Assembly: GCA_963704835.1 (NCBI GenBank)
Contig: CAVPHW010000009.1
Coordinates: 124,001 to 188,000 of the forward strand
Direction of reading: 5' to 3'
From: GCA-2746605 sp963704835
GTDB taxonomy: Bacteria > Bacteroidota > Ignavibacteria > Ignavibacteriales > Melioribacteraceae
Length of the DNA: 64,000 bases
Each line of letters opens with the position of its first letter. Position 1 is the stretch's first letter. Shown here one piece after another: positions 9,907-18,141 of this stretch. The position numbers and the translations under genes are program-made. A model generated the notes under the pieces. It was not told where the DNA came from. It searched no databases and saw only the letters and a program-made list of their open reading frames with translations.

Positions 9907-9928
9907 CTCAGATTGCTAGCAATCTGAG
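9907..9928. repeat. 22-base perfect palindrome between kinase and regulator genes
   Basis: The arm CTCAGATTGCT is followed immediately by its exact reverse complement AGCAATCTGAG, with no loop. It lies 31 bases upstream of the regulator start and 26 bases after the kinase stop. No T-run follows it in the direction of transcription, so a simple terminator is unlikely. An operator for autoregulation or an mRNA processing hairpin is possible. Confidence 0.6.
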
Positions 9929-9954
9929 ATACTAAAAGAGTTACAAAGCAAATG

Positions 9955-12015
9955 TTATGAATTTAAAATAGGAATATTTATTAGCACTTCCGTTCCTGAT
10001 GATTTAGTATCTTCACTTTCTAAGTCTTTAATTTTGTAAATAATTTTTACTTTTTCTAAATTATAATATAAATCTAAAATTTGATTTAATATTTCTAAAC
10101 CTTTTCCAGTGCTAAATGTTGAAAACTCTTTTGACTTGTTTCGTCCAATTCCATTATCGGTAATTTTAATTGTATATAAATCAAGTCCATTAGAAACTGA
10201 AATTAGGATATTCCCATTCCCTTCAAGATGTTTAATACCATGCTTAATCGAGTTTTCAACGAATGTGTGAATCAACATTTTAGGAATTTTTACTTCACCG
10301 TTTATATCATCATCCAATTTAATTTCAAAAACCAACTCATTTTTCAATCTAAATTTTTCTAATGACAAATAGTTTTCAACATAATCTAATTCGTCATTAA
10401 GGGTTGTAATAATTTGATCAGAATTTAGAATAGTGTTACGCAGTAATTTACTGTACTTTCCAAAAATATAATTAGCTTTTTCGGTTTCTTGCTTAGAAAA
10501 AAGCGAACCGATTGAGTTAATTATATTTAATGTAAAATGAGGATCCATTTGATTTTTAATTGACTTCATCTGAAGTTCAGCAATTTTCTTTTCGGCAATA
10601 AATTTTTGTTCAGCTCTATATTTTTGTGCTTTCTGCAAAGCAAAGAGAAAGCCAAAAATTCCTAAGTAAATTAAGGAATAAAACAAAAATTTAAAATTGT
10701 AATATTGATTTTTATAATATTCAAAAAAATACGAATAATTTTCAAATCTCAAATTTAATTTAGGTTTTTCAAGACCCGCAAGTAAAATTCCAGTATAGTA
10801 ATGTTCTGTATTTCCGGTAATATCAAAAACAACTGGGTCCTCTAAATCATTCTGGAGAATAGTAACTTTTTCTAGTGCTTGGTGATGGAAAATAAATTCA
10901 TCTGAATTATCTAAATCACAATCAATTTTCTTGAAATGCGGTTGCACAAAAGGTAATATTCTGTACTTAACTTCAAAATTTAGATTGTCATTTAACTGCT
11001 CAATATTTCCATTCTTACGCAATAAGTATATTTTTTCTGCATCGTTGTTGCTTAGGAGCTTTGCCCATTCCCAATCTTTTGAATAGGTAATTTCTCTTTC
11101 TTTAATTTTTATTCCACTAAAATCATACAACGCAATCGAGCTTTTATGATTGTTATTCCCAGAATGTAAATTTAAAGCAGCTAAAAGATTATGATTTCCT
11201 ATTTTAATTGGTTTAACTCCAAGATCAGATGGGTAGTTGCCAATTTTTATTGGCTCGAATTTGAAATTTAGATCTTTATCAAAAACCGTTAACCATGTAA
11301 AATAATCCGAATAAATTGAGCTGCTATCACAATTCCCTACAGCGTGTGTTGCAGGAATAAAAAGAGTTGAATGATTAAACAATGAATGGATTTCTAACAT
11401 TGACATACAACCGTTTGAAGATTTACTTAAACTATCACTTGCAAAATTATAGGAATATAATTTTCTTGGCGAAACAGAATAACCTGCTGTAAAAGCAAAA
11501 ATAAATTCTTTTGTTTGATCTTTATTTAGATCATTCAATTCACAATAAGTTAAACCGGAATTTCTCTCATTATTTTTACGATAAAATTTATCGATGAATC
11601 TGTCTATTAGGTAGGATTTTTTTTCAAATGGATTAATACAATTCAATAGAATATCATTTTTATCGATAGAAAAAAGAAAAATCTCTTTTAATCTGTCGTT
11701 ATTAAAATCGCCAAAGAAAGGTTCAGTCATATTTAACTGACCTTTGAATGCCCACTGGTCAACTATTGTTCCTTTTGTTTTTACAATTATGATTATTCTA
11801 TTTTCTAGGGCAGTATCTAAACTAATTTCCTCACTGTATCCATCACTGTCTAAATCGCAATAATAATAAAATACTTTAGGGCTCACTTTTTCTTTTTTAA
11901 TTAAATCAGCCTTGTATTTTGGGAACAGATCAGGTAAAAAATAGATCAACACAATGGTAAAAATCAGGCTTAAAGTCAGTGGGTTTGTTACAATTAGAAG
12001 GATTCTATTCTTCAT
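9955..12015 (-). CDS. LytS/YehU-type sensor histidine kinase with FG-GAP-like extracytoplasmic domain
   Basis: Membrane kinase of 686 residues. TM1 spans about 7-28. A large extracytoplasmic region (about 30-435) contains repeated aspartate-rich turns (DLDSDGYSEE, GDFNNDRLKEIFLF, DLNKDQTKEFIF, DCDLDNSDEFIF) like the calcium-binding loops of FG-GAP/VCBS beta-propellers. TM2 follows around 440-462, then a short coiled coil (about 463-487). The kinase domain carries the His_kinase motif SIKNQMDPHFTLNIINSI, with Phe-Thr-Leu-Asn instead of the usual Phe-Leu-Phe-Asn after the phospho-His. The ATP-binding domain has HTFVENSIKHGIKH and ITDNGIGRNKS. It pairs with the regulator downstream. The ligand is unknown. 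Confidence 0.88.
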   Translation of the reverse strand: MKNRILLIVTNPLTLSLIFTIVLIYFLPDLFPKYKADLIKKEKVSPKVFYYYCDLDSDGYSEEISLDTALENRIIIIVKTKGTIVDQWAFKGQLNMTEPFFGDFNNDRLKEIFLFSIDKNDILLNCINPFEKKSYLIDRFIDKFYRKNNERNSGLTYCELNDLNKDQTKEFIFAFTAGYSVSPRKLYSYNFASDSLSKSSNGCMSMLEIHSLFNHSTLFIPATHAVGNCDSSSIYSDYFTWLTVFDKDLNFKFEPIKIGNYPSDLGVKPIKIGNHNLLAALNLHSGNNNHKSSIALYDFSGIKIKEREITYSKDWEWAKLLSNNDAEKIYLLRKNGNIEQLNDNLNFEVKYRILPFVQPHFKKIDCDLDNSDEFIFHHQALEKVTILQNDLEDPVVFDITGNTEHYYTGILLAGLEKPKLNLRFENYSYFFEYYKNQYYNFKFLFYSLIYLGIFGFLFALQKAQKYRAEQKFIAEKKIAELQMKSIKNQMDPHFTLNIINSIGSLFSKQETEKANYIFGKYSKLLRNTILNSDQIITTLNDELDYVENYLSLEKFRLKNELVFEIKLDDDINGEVKIPKMLIHTFVENSIKHGIKHLEGNGNILISVSNGLDLYTIKITDNGIGRNKSKEFSTFSTGKGLEILNQILDLYYNLEKVKIIYKIKDLESEDTKSSGTEVLINIPILNS

Positions 12016-12227
12016 GAACGTTTAATATGAATTTTATAAATAATTATAATATAAAAAATTTAAAATGACCAATAAAAAGTTACGTTTATCCTCTTTAAAT
12101 GTTTGGACTTTGATTCTCTAAAACCCTCTAAAAGTTATAATTTTGAATCTTTTTATAATGTGTGACATCTCATAGTTATTGAAATTAGAGTAAATGAAAT
12201 TCATAAAACAATAAAATGGAGTTATTA

Positions 12228-12873
12228 ATGGAAGAAACAACAAGTAGTTAGTTTACCAAGATTAAATGAGCCTGCCCCAGCTTTTGATGCTAAAACTACA
12301 CATGGACAGATTAAGTTATCAGATTTAAAAGGCAAATGGGTTGTGCTTTTTTCACACCCCGCAGATTTCACGCCTGTATGTACAACCGAATTTCTTGGAT
12401 TTGCAGAACGTTATGATAAGTTCAAGGCATTAAACACACAAGTAATTGGCTTAAGTATTGATAGCATTTATTCACATCTAGCTTGGGTAAAAAGTATTAA
12501 AGATAATTTTAATGTTGAAGTTCCATTCCCAATTATTGATGATCTAAATATGAAAGTTGCAAAAGCTTATGGAATGATTCATCCAGGAGCATCAGATACA
12601 TCGGCAGTTAGAGCGGTATTTGTTATTGATGCTGATGGAATTTTGAGAACTATGATTTACTACCGCTTAACGAATGGAAGAAGTATTGACGAAATTTTAA
12701 GAATAGTTGAAGCATTGCAAACAAGTCAAAAACATGGTATTGCAACACCAGAAAATTGGCATCCAGGTGATAAGGTAATTATACCTCCGCCAGTAACACA
12801 AGCGGCACAAGCCAAAAGAAAAGATGAAGGTTACGAGTATACGGATTGGTATTTTAGTAAAAAAGAATTATAA
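12228..12873 (+). CDS. 1-Cys peroxiredoxin (Prx6/AhpC-TSA family), one frame break near the start
   Basis: Thiol peroxidase reducing H2O2 and alkyl hydroperoxides. The ATG at 12228 follows a GGAG ribosome-binding site by six bases, but that frame stops after seven codons. Removing one A from the AAA at 12235-12237 joins it to the main frame and gives the N-terminus MEEQQVVSLPRLNEPAP. The peroxidatic site HPADFTPVCTTEF then has C51 in the PxxxTxxC motif. No second cysteine is seen, and the long C-terminal arm (GIATPENWHPGDKVIIPPP) is typical of the Prx6 group. The repaired length is 214 residues. Without repair, the only usable start in the main frame is an internal GTG at 12343, which would remove the first strands, so the break is probably a sequence error. 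Confidence 0.9.
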
Positions 12874-12959
12874 AACTAGAACGGTCAAATAGAATCCGAG
12901 TCAAGTTCTTTAGTTTAAAACATGTTGGAAACCATTTTAACATAGATTAGATGTCAGAC

Positions 12960-12986
12960 GCCGGTTTTCTTCTAACGGAAACCGGC
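12960..12986. terminator. hairpin between convergent peroxiredoxin and mscS
   Basis: Inverted repeat with arms GCCGGTTT/AAACCGGC, flanked by TGTCA on the left and TGACA on the right (12952-12992). It lies in the gap between two convergent genes and probably ends both transcripts. Its GTCA...CCGG ends match the interspersed hairpin family near 8723 and 40401. Confidence 0.55.
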
Positions 12987-13002
12987 ATGACAACTTGATT
13001 GA

Positions 13003-13818
13003 TTAGCTTTGGTGAATATGAACATCTCTTTGTGGAAAAGGGATTTGAATTTTTAGTTCATCAAATTTCTTTTTAACACTCTCGGTTACTTCAAAATATA
13101 CTTCCCAATAATTATTGGATTTACACCAAGGTCTAACTGCTAAATTCACACTACTATCTGCAAGTTCTTTAACTAAAACATCTGGTTTGGGATCTTTTAA
13201 AATTTTTGTGTTTTTGCTTAACACATCGTGAACCGCTTCTTTAGCTTTATCTATATTTTCGCCGTAACCAATTCCAAAAACCAAGTCAACTCTACGGGTT
13301 CCTCTGGATGTGAAATTAACAATATTATCAGATGTTAGTTTTGAATTAGGAACATATCCAATTCTGTTATCAACTGTTCTAATTACAGTTACAAAAATTC
13401 CAATCTCTTCAACAAATCCAATTATTCCACCTCCCTCAATAAAATCGTCTACTTTTATAGGTCGGAATATAATTAACATTATTCCTGAAGCAAAATTGGA
13501 AAGCGAGCCTTGAAGGGCAAGACCAACTGCCAAACCAGCTGCACCAATAAGGGCAACAAATGAAGTAGTTTCTACTCCAACTTTACTAATTGCAGCAATA
13601 ATTACAAATGCTATAAGTGCTACTCTTGTAAGAGTAGTAAAGAATTTTACTAAAGTAGGGTCAACTTCTTTTTTTATTAAAGATTTATTAAACACTTTCA
13701 TTACCATTTTAACAAGCCATAATCCAATCACTAAGATCAGAATTGCACTCATTAATTTTAATCCATACTCAACCAAATAGCCTTGTAAACCACTGATATT
13801 CTTAAAAACGTTTTCCAT
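13003..13818 (-). CDS. mscS: small-conductance mechanosensitive channel, MscS family
   Basis: Tension-gated inner-membrane channel that releases solutes on hypo-osmotic shock. 271 residues with three N-terminal membrane helices (about 15-35, 62-80, 85-120). The pore helix is Gly/Ala rich (GAAGLAVGLALQGSLSNFASGIMLIIFRPI). The MscS beta domain follows (GFVEEIGIFVTVIRTVDNR, VPNSKLTSDNIVNF), then the alpha/beta cytoplasmic cage domain. The length is close to E. coli MscS (286). It is a single gene, convergent with the peroxiredoxin. Confidence 0.95.
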   Translation of the reverse strand: MENVFKNISGLQGYLVEYGLKLMSAILILVIGLWLVKMVMKVFNKSLIKKEVDPTLVKFFTTLTRVALIAFVIIAAISKVGVETTSFVALIGAAGLAVGLALQGSLSNFASGIMLIIFRPIKVDDFIEGGGIIGFVEEIGIFVTVIRTVDNRIGYVPNSKLTSDNIVNFTSRGTRRVDLVFGIGYGENIDKAKEAVHDVLSKNTKILKDPKPDVLVKELADSSVNLAVRPWCKSNNYWEVYFEVTESVKKKFDELKIQIPFPQRDVHIHQS

Positions 13819-13936
13819 TTGTTCTCACTTTATTATTAAAAATTTATATATCGAAAATAATAAATGATTCTTATAAATGTTTGGATCAATTGGGATTTCA
13901 AATAATATTGAATTCTAGTTGATTGAGAGAGCAAGC

Positions 13937-15493
13937 TTAGAAAGGAAATTCTTCTTTGTGATCTATTACTTCTTCTAGTTTTTCTTCTTTTGGTATTTTT
14001 GCAATTTTGTGAATCTTATTCCCATCAACATAAATAGCTTTATAGGGTTTTGTTGGACAAGCAAATTCACAAGCTCCGCAACCAACACATATTTCATCGG
14101 TGATAACCGGAGCTTTCTTATTTACTTTTGGATCCAATTCCATCTTTACAGCTTTTGTGGGACAGTGTTCTGCACATGCCCCACAATCTGTGTTTTGGGT
14201 ATAAACAACGCAGTTATCTTTTATGAATATTGTTTTCCCGATTTGTATTTGTTGTTTCGAGTCTTTGTTTCTATTTAATATTGCTCCGCTGGGACAAACT
14301 TCTGTGCATATTGTGCAATCATAATTGCAAAAACTGGTTAAAAAATCCATTCTCGGCTGCATAATTCCAAGTAATCCATACTCCAGAAAAGAGGGTTGCA
14401 AAACTTGTGTTGGACAACTTGAAATACACAAATGACAAGCTGTACAATTATCTGTAAAGTTTTCAATTGATATTGATCCTGGAGGAGAAACTGGTGAAGT
14501 CCGGTTTTCTGGGATAGTATTATTTTTATATACCTCTATTTGTTGCTGAGCCTTAATCAATAAATTGGAACCCAAAAGGAATATTCCAATGTTTTTAAAA
14601 AAATTCCGCTTATTTGTATTGGTCTCAGATGTTTTTGAAATTGCGAATCTTGGTTGATAACTAATTCCAATTGATGGACAAACATCAAAGCAATTAAAGC
14701 AGCCAACACATCGGCTAAAATCAACGTACTTTGTTTCAGATTCGATACAATTGGATTTGCAAACTGTTTCGCAGTCTCCACATTCAATACAGTTAGATTC
14801 AATTATTCCAATTTTGAAAAAAGATATTTTAGAAACCAATCCAAGCAAAGTTCCAACCGGGCAAATAGTGTTACAATATAGTCGCCCATAATTATAGCTT
14901 AACCAAAAAATTAAACCCAGAAATGAAATTGAAAACACAAAAGAGAATGGGTTAATTCCCTTAAAGTCCATAGGGCTAACCAAATACAGATTTAATGATT
15001 CAAATAAAAATGAAATACTATTATTTATGATAATTAGAATTGGGCGAAATAGATTAGAGACAATTCTACCAAAACTGCTATAAGGATCAAGTAAATTTAA
15101 TCCGATTGATAATCCAAATAAAAATAGCAGAATAGTAATAGCAAGAATTATATATCTAGTTTTTGTAAATGGTTTTGTGAGTGAAAAATTTACTCTTCTT
15201 CCTTTTTTTCTTAGAAATGTTATAATATCTTGAAGAATACCAAGTGGACAAACAGTTGAACAATAAACTCTTCCAAATAGCAGAGTGAGAAGAATTACAA
15301 TAATAAATCCGGAGCCAGCAATTACACCAACTGAAATAAAGCTTAGAAGTGATGGAATAAATTGTAAGTATAAAGGGAACTCAGAAAAATATGGTTGAAT
15401 TGTAAAACTCAGATCAAAAAAAAGAACGCTTATTGAAAATATAAAAAGGAGAGATATTCCTACTCTCAATTTTTTCAGAAATCGTAAATCCAT
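13937..15493 (-). CDS. NapH-like membrane polyferredoxin with multiple 4Fe-4S clusters
   Basis: 518 residues. The N-terminal half has about five membrane helices and two NapH/CcoG-type C-x3-C-P motifs (VYCSTVCPLGILQD, LYCNTICPVGTL). Ferredoxin-type cluster motifs follow: CIECGDCETVC, CVGCFNCFDVCP, CTACHLCISSCP, CNYDCTICTEVCPSG, CGACAEHCP and CVGCGACEFACP, enough for about six 4Fe-4S clusters. It probably moves electrons from the quinol pool to a partner on the outer face of the membrane. The Tat-targeted DUF362 gene ends five bases upstream, so the two form an operon. The fusion of a NapH core with a long polyferredoxin tail is longer than NapH itself (about 290). Confidence 0.87.
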   Translation of the reverse strand: MDLRFLKKLRVGISLLFIFSISVLFFDLSFTIQPYFSEFPLYLQFIPSLLSFISVGVIAGSGFIIVILLTLLFGRVYCSTVCPLGILQDIITFLRKKGRRVNFSLTKPFTKTRYIILAITILLFLFGLSIGLNLLDPYSSFGRIVSNLFRPILIIINNSISFLFESLNLYLVSPMDFKGINPFSFVFSISFLGLIFWLSYNYGRLYCNTICPVGTLLGLVSKISFFKIGIIESNCIECGDCETVCKSNCIESETKYVDFSRCVGCFNCFDVCPSIGISYQPRFAISKTSETNTNKRNFFKNIGIFLLGSNLLIKAQQQIEVYKNNTIPENRTSPVSPPGSISIENFTDNCTACHLCISSCPTQVLQPSFLEYGLLGIMQPRMDFLTSFCNYDCTICTEVCPSGAILNRNKDSKQQIQIGKTIFIKDNCVVYTQNTDCGACAEHCPTKAVKMELDPKVNKKAPVITDEICVGCGACEFACPTKPYKAIYVDGNKIHKIAKIPKEEKLEEVIDHKEEFPF

Positions 15494-15497
15494 ATAG

Positions 15498-16421
15498 CTA
15501 AAGAATAATTCTATTTATGTTCAATTTTGATAAATCCATCGTTCCAACTTTCATCTTATCAGCATAAGTGATGTAATCAATTTCAGATGGTTCCATCCCA
15601 AATAGTTTTGCAGCTGCAGTATCTGCCGCAACCATGTCAGTTGAAATAATTTGTGATTTAAGTGAAACAACATCTGCTTCTGAAACTCCTCTTGGTCCGT
15701 TTTTTTTCATTACTGCATATGCATCAACAATATTTAAATCTGGTTTTCTGTATGTTGCAAAATCTGCAATGCACTGATGGAGATTATTTCTATGCCAGTA
15801 CTTTCTATCATAGACAACACCCATCAAATTTTTCATGGCGATTGTTAATCGTGCTGCGCCATGATTTTTTAAAATCGGAACATTAATAAATACATCCGAT
15901 TCTAAAATCAATTCATGAACTTTAGTTTCTTTTAATATTTCTCCATTAGGAATTTTAACTTCTTGGTAATAACTCTCACTATTACCAGGAACCATCTTTG
16001 CTCCGGCATCCTTTGCAGCTTTTTCAATGCCGCTATTTGAATAACATCTTGTCCAATTATCACAGGTATGATCAAAAACGTAAACATCTTTCGCGCCAGC
16101 TTCAAAACAGTGCTTAACTATTTGAGAAATTAGCTTTGGATTTGTATTTGCACCTCTTTCTGGAATTGTATCCCAACCAATGTTTGGCTTTACCACAACG
16201 GTTTGATTTTTCTTAACATACTTTTTCATACCACCCAAAGATTTTATTCCGATATCAAACATTGTTTCCGGCTCACCACCTTTTACGGCTACCATGTTAT
16301 ACAATTCTTGTTCAGAAGTTTTAGAATTTGTAAATGGATACAGCTTATCTCCTAAAGAGAAATAAGTATATGCTGCAAATCCGGCAAAAGAACCCTTCTT
16401 AAAAAAATCTCTTCTGTTCAT
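15498..16421 (-). CDS. Tat-exported DUF362 domain protein
   Basis: 307 residues. The N-terminus NRRDFFKKGSFAGFAAYTYF is a twin-arginine signal with a short hydrophobic core, implying export in folded form, often with a cofactor. The body matches DUF362: VVVKPNIGWDTIPERGANTNP, VYVFDHTCDNWTRCYSNSGIEKAAKDAG, FINVPILKNHGAARLTIAMKNLMGVVYDR and a C-terminal Asp-rich region. The two cysteines in DHTCDNWTRCY are notable. It is translated just ahead of the polyferredoxin, which suggests it is an electron-transfer partner. The biochemical role is unknown. Confidence 0.85.
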   Translation of the reverse strand: MNRRDFFKKGSFAGFAAYTYFSLGDKLYPFTNSKTSEQELYNMVAVKGGEPETMFDIGIKSLGGMKKYVKKNQTVVVKPNIGWDTIPERGANTNPKLISQIVKHCFEAGAKDVYVFDHTCDNWTRCYSNSGIEKAAKDAGAKMVPGNSESYYQEVKIPNGEILKETKVHELILESDVFINVPILKNHGAARLTIAMKNLMGVVYDRKYWHRNNLHQCIADFATYRKPDLNIVDAYAVMKKNGPRGVSEADVVSLKSQIISTDMVAADTAAAKLFGMEPSEIDYITYADKMKVGTMDLSKLNINRIIL

Positions 16422-16522
16422 AAAAGACTCATTGTCTATAAATGGATGTTTTTATCTTTAATTTTATTATAAAATATAAATATATTATATTTGTTGCAAG
16501 CAAAATTGAGAAGGGAATTAAA

Positions 16523-17026
16523 ATGGATACAGTTTTAGGTAAAAGAATATCAAAAGAGATAATTACAACTTCAGTATTTGATTTATTTGCAATTGCAGTT
16601 ATTTATTTGATTCCTGTATTTTCTCACCTTTTTGCACTTCCTATATATTATATTGAGCCAATGCGGTTAATGCTAATATTAGCTATTGCTCATACCTCAA
16701 AGAAAAATGCATATATTATTGCTGCTACTCTTCCTTTATTTTCCTATGCGGTTTCGGCACATCCGGTTTTTCTTAAAACATTGCTAATTTCCGGAGAACT
16801 ATTATTAAACGTTTGGTTCTTTTTCTTTTTACAAGAAAAACTTAAAAATAAATTCGGTGCCATGGTTCTGAGTATTGGTCTTAGTAAAGTAGCTTATTAT
16901 GCTTTAAAATTTGCTTTGCTTAGTGCAGTATTATTAGAAGGAAGTCTAATATCAACTCCTTTGGCAATTCAATTTGTAATGATGTTTTTATTCAGCGGTT
17001 ATTTATATATGATGAAACGGAATTAA
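16523..17026 (+). CDS. polytopic membrane protein of unknown function
   Basis: 167 residues from the ATG at 16523, which has an AGGG ribosome-binding site seven bases upstream (16511-16514). The frame is open further upstream to 16442, but that extension has no such site. About five membrane helices fill nearly the whole protein (FDLFAIAVIYLIPVFSHLFALPIYYI, MRLMLILAIAHTS, YIIAATLPLFSYAVSAHPVF, LLISGELLLNVWFFFFL, and a C-terminal pair). The overall pattern resembles small membrane components such as ECF-type S subunits, but no diagnostic motif was found. Divergent from the DUF362 gene and convergent with the aldo/keto reductase gene. Confidence 0.65.
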   Translation: MDTVLGKRISKEIITTSVFDLFAIAVIYLIPVFSHLFALPIYYIEPMRLMLILAIAHTSKKNAYIIAATLPLFSYAVSAHPVFLKTLLISGELLLNVWFFFFLQEKLKNKFGAMVLSIGLSKVAYYALKFALLSAVLLEGSLISTPLAIQFVMMFLFSGYLYMMKRN

Positions 17027-17055
17027 TTATTTTTTGGTCAGTAAATTATTATTCC

Positions 17056-17925
17056 CTAAATCTCATCTCCTGTAAATAATGGAGTTATTCCATTTCTCTC
17101 AATATCTGCACGCATTACTTCATCGCTTGGCATCGATTCAAACTTAGCTACAGCCTTCAGTACAATTTTTAGTAGATGAATATCTCCAACAGTATTTATA
17201 AAAATATTTGGATTGCCCATTGACCAATGAATAGCATTGGCAATACTATTAGGATTTTCTAGAGGATCATACCAAACCGCATGCTTACTTTTCTTATCCC
17301 CCAAAGCACCTTTTGAAATAGTTTTTATTGTCTGAATTGCTACATTATTTTTGACACAATAATCTTCAAGTTTCTTAAAATCTGAAGCATACTTTGCATC
17401 TTGCATCATTATAAAATTATAAGGTAAAAGAACTGAATTAAATTTATATTGCTCCAAACTTTGTAAATGTCTTACTGGAGCAGCAAGTCCATGTCCGGTT
17501 ACTCCAATGTATTTAACTAATCCTTCTTCTTTGGCTTCGATGAATGCATCAATAGTTCCACCCTCATTTTGAGCAGTTTTCCATTGTTCTGGATTTACTA
17601 AATTATGCATTTGCCACAAATCAACATAATCAACTTTTAATAGGTCTAATGATCTGTGCAACTCTTCTTTTGCTTCCAAATAAGTTCGTTTTTCTGTTTT
17701 TGTTGCTAAGAAAAAAGTTTTCCGGTGTTCTCTCATCCAAGGACCAATTCTTAGTTCAGAATCACCATAACTTGCGGCAGTATCAATATGATTAACTCCA
17801 TATTCAAGTAATAAATCCAAAGTTTTGTTTGCTTCCGCTTGAGTAACTGACCAAAATGCAGCTCCACCAAAAATAGTTTGTGTACTTTTGTGACCGGTAT
17901 TTCCAAATTGTAATAAGGGGATCAT
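17056..17925 (-). CDS. aldo/keto reductase
   Basis: NAD(P)H-dependent oxidoreductase with a TIM barrel. The full catalytic tetrad is visible: D48 and Y53 (HIDTAASYGDSE), K76 (LATKTEK) and H107 (DLWQMHN). The length is 289 residues. The C-terminal cofactor-binding region is shorter than in classic AKRs (WSMGNPNIFINTVGDIHLL), like the bacterial families that act on small carbonyls. Substrate unknown. A single gene. Confidence 0.93.
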   Translation of the reverse strand: MIPLLQFGNTGHKSTQTIFGGAAFWSVTQAEANKTLDLLLEYGVNHIDTAASYGDSELRIGPWMREHRKTFFLATKTEKRTYLEAKEELHRSLDLLKVDYVDLWQMHNLVNPEQWKTAQNEGGTIDAFIEAKEEGLVKYIGVTGHGLAAPVRHLQSLEQYKFNSVLLPYNFIMMQDAKYASDFKKLEDYCVKNNVAIQTIKTISKGALGDKKSKHAVWYDPLENPNSIANAIHWSMGNPNIFINTVGDIHLLKIVLKAVAKFESMPSDEVMRADIERNGITPLFTGDEI

Positions 17926-17976
17926 ATTTTTACCAAATTATGTGCAAATTTTATAATATTGAAAAATTTAAAATAC

Positions 17977-18098
17977 TTGTCATTCTTAGGAGCCACGATT
18001 AAAGACAAATCGAGATAAACTCCTTAACTTTAGAATCTCTTAGTCTTAGCTAAAAACAGGATTTCTCACAACCATAATGTCGGGGTTCGAAATGACAA
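17977..18098. repeat. interspersed repeat with TTGTCATT/AATGACAA ends
   Basis: About 122 non-coding bases whose ends are inverted (TTGTCATTC on the left, TTCGAAATGACAA on the right). The internal sequence is AT rich and holds short decayed repeats. The ends match the GTCATTCC hairpin family found at other intergenic positions in this window. It lies between two minus-strand genes. Confidence 0.5.
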
Positions 18099-18141
18099 TA
18101 GTCTATTTCAATTCGTTCTTCAGATGTCTCATACTATTTAA

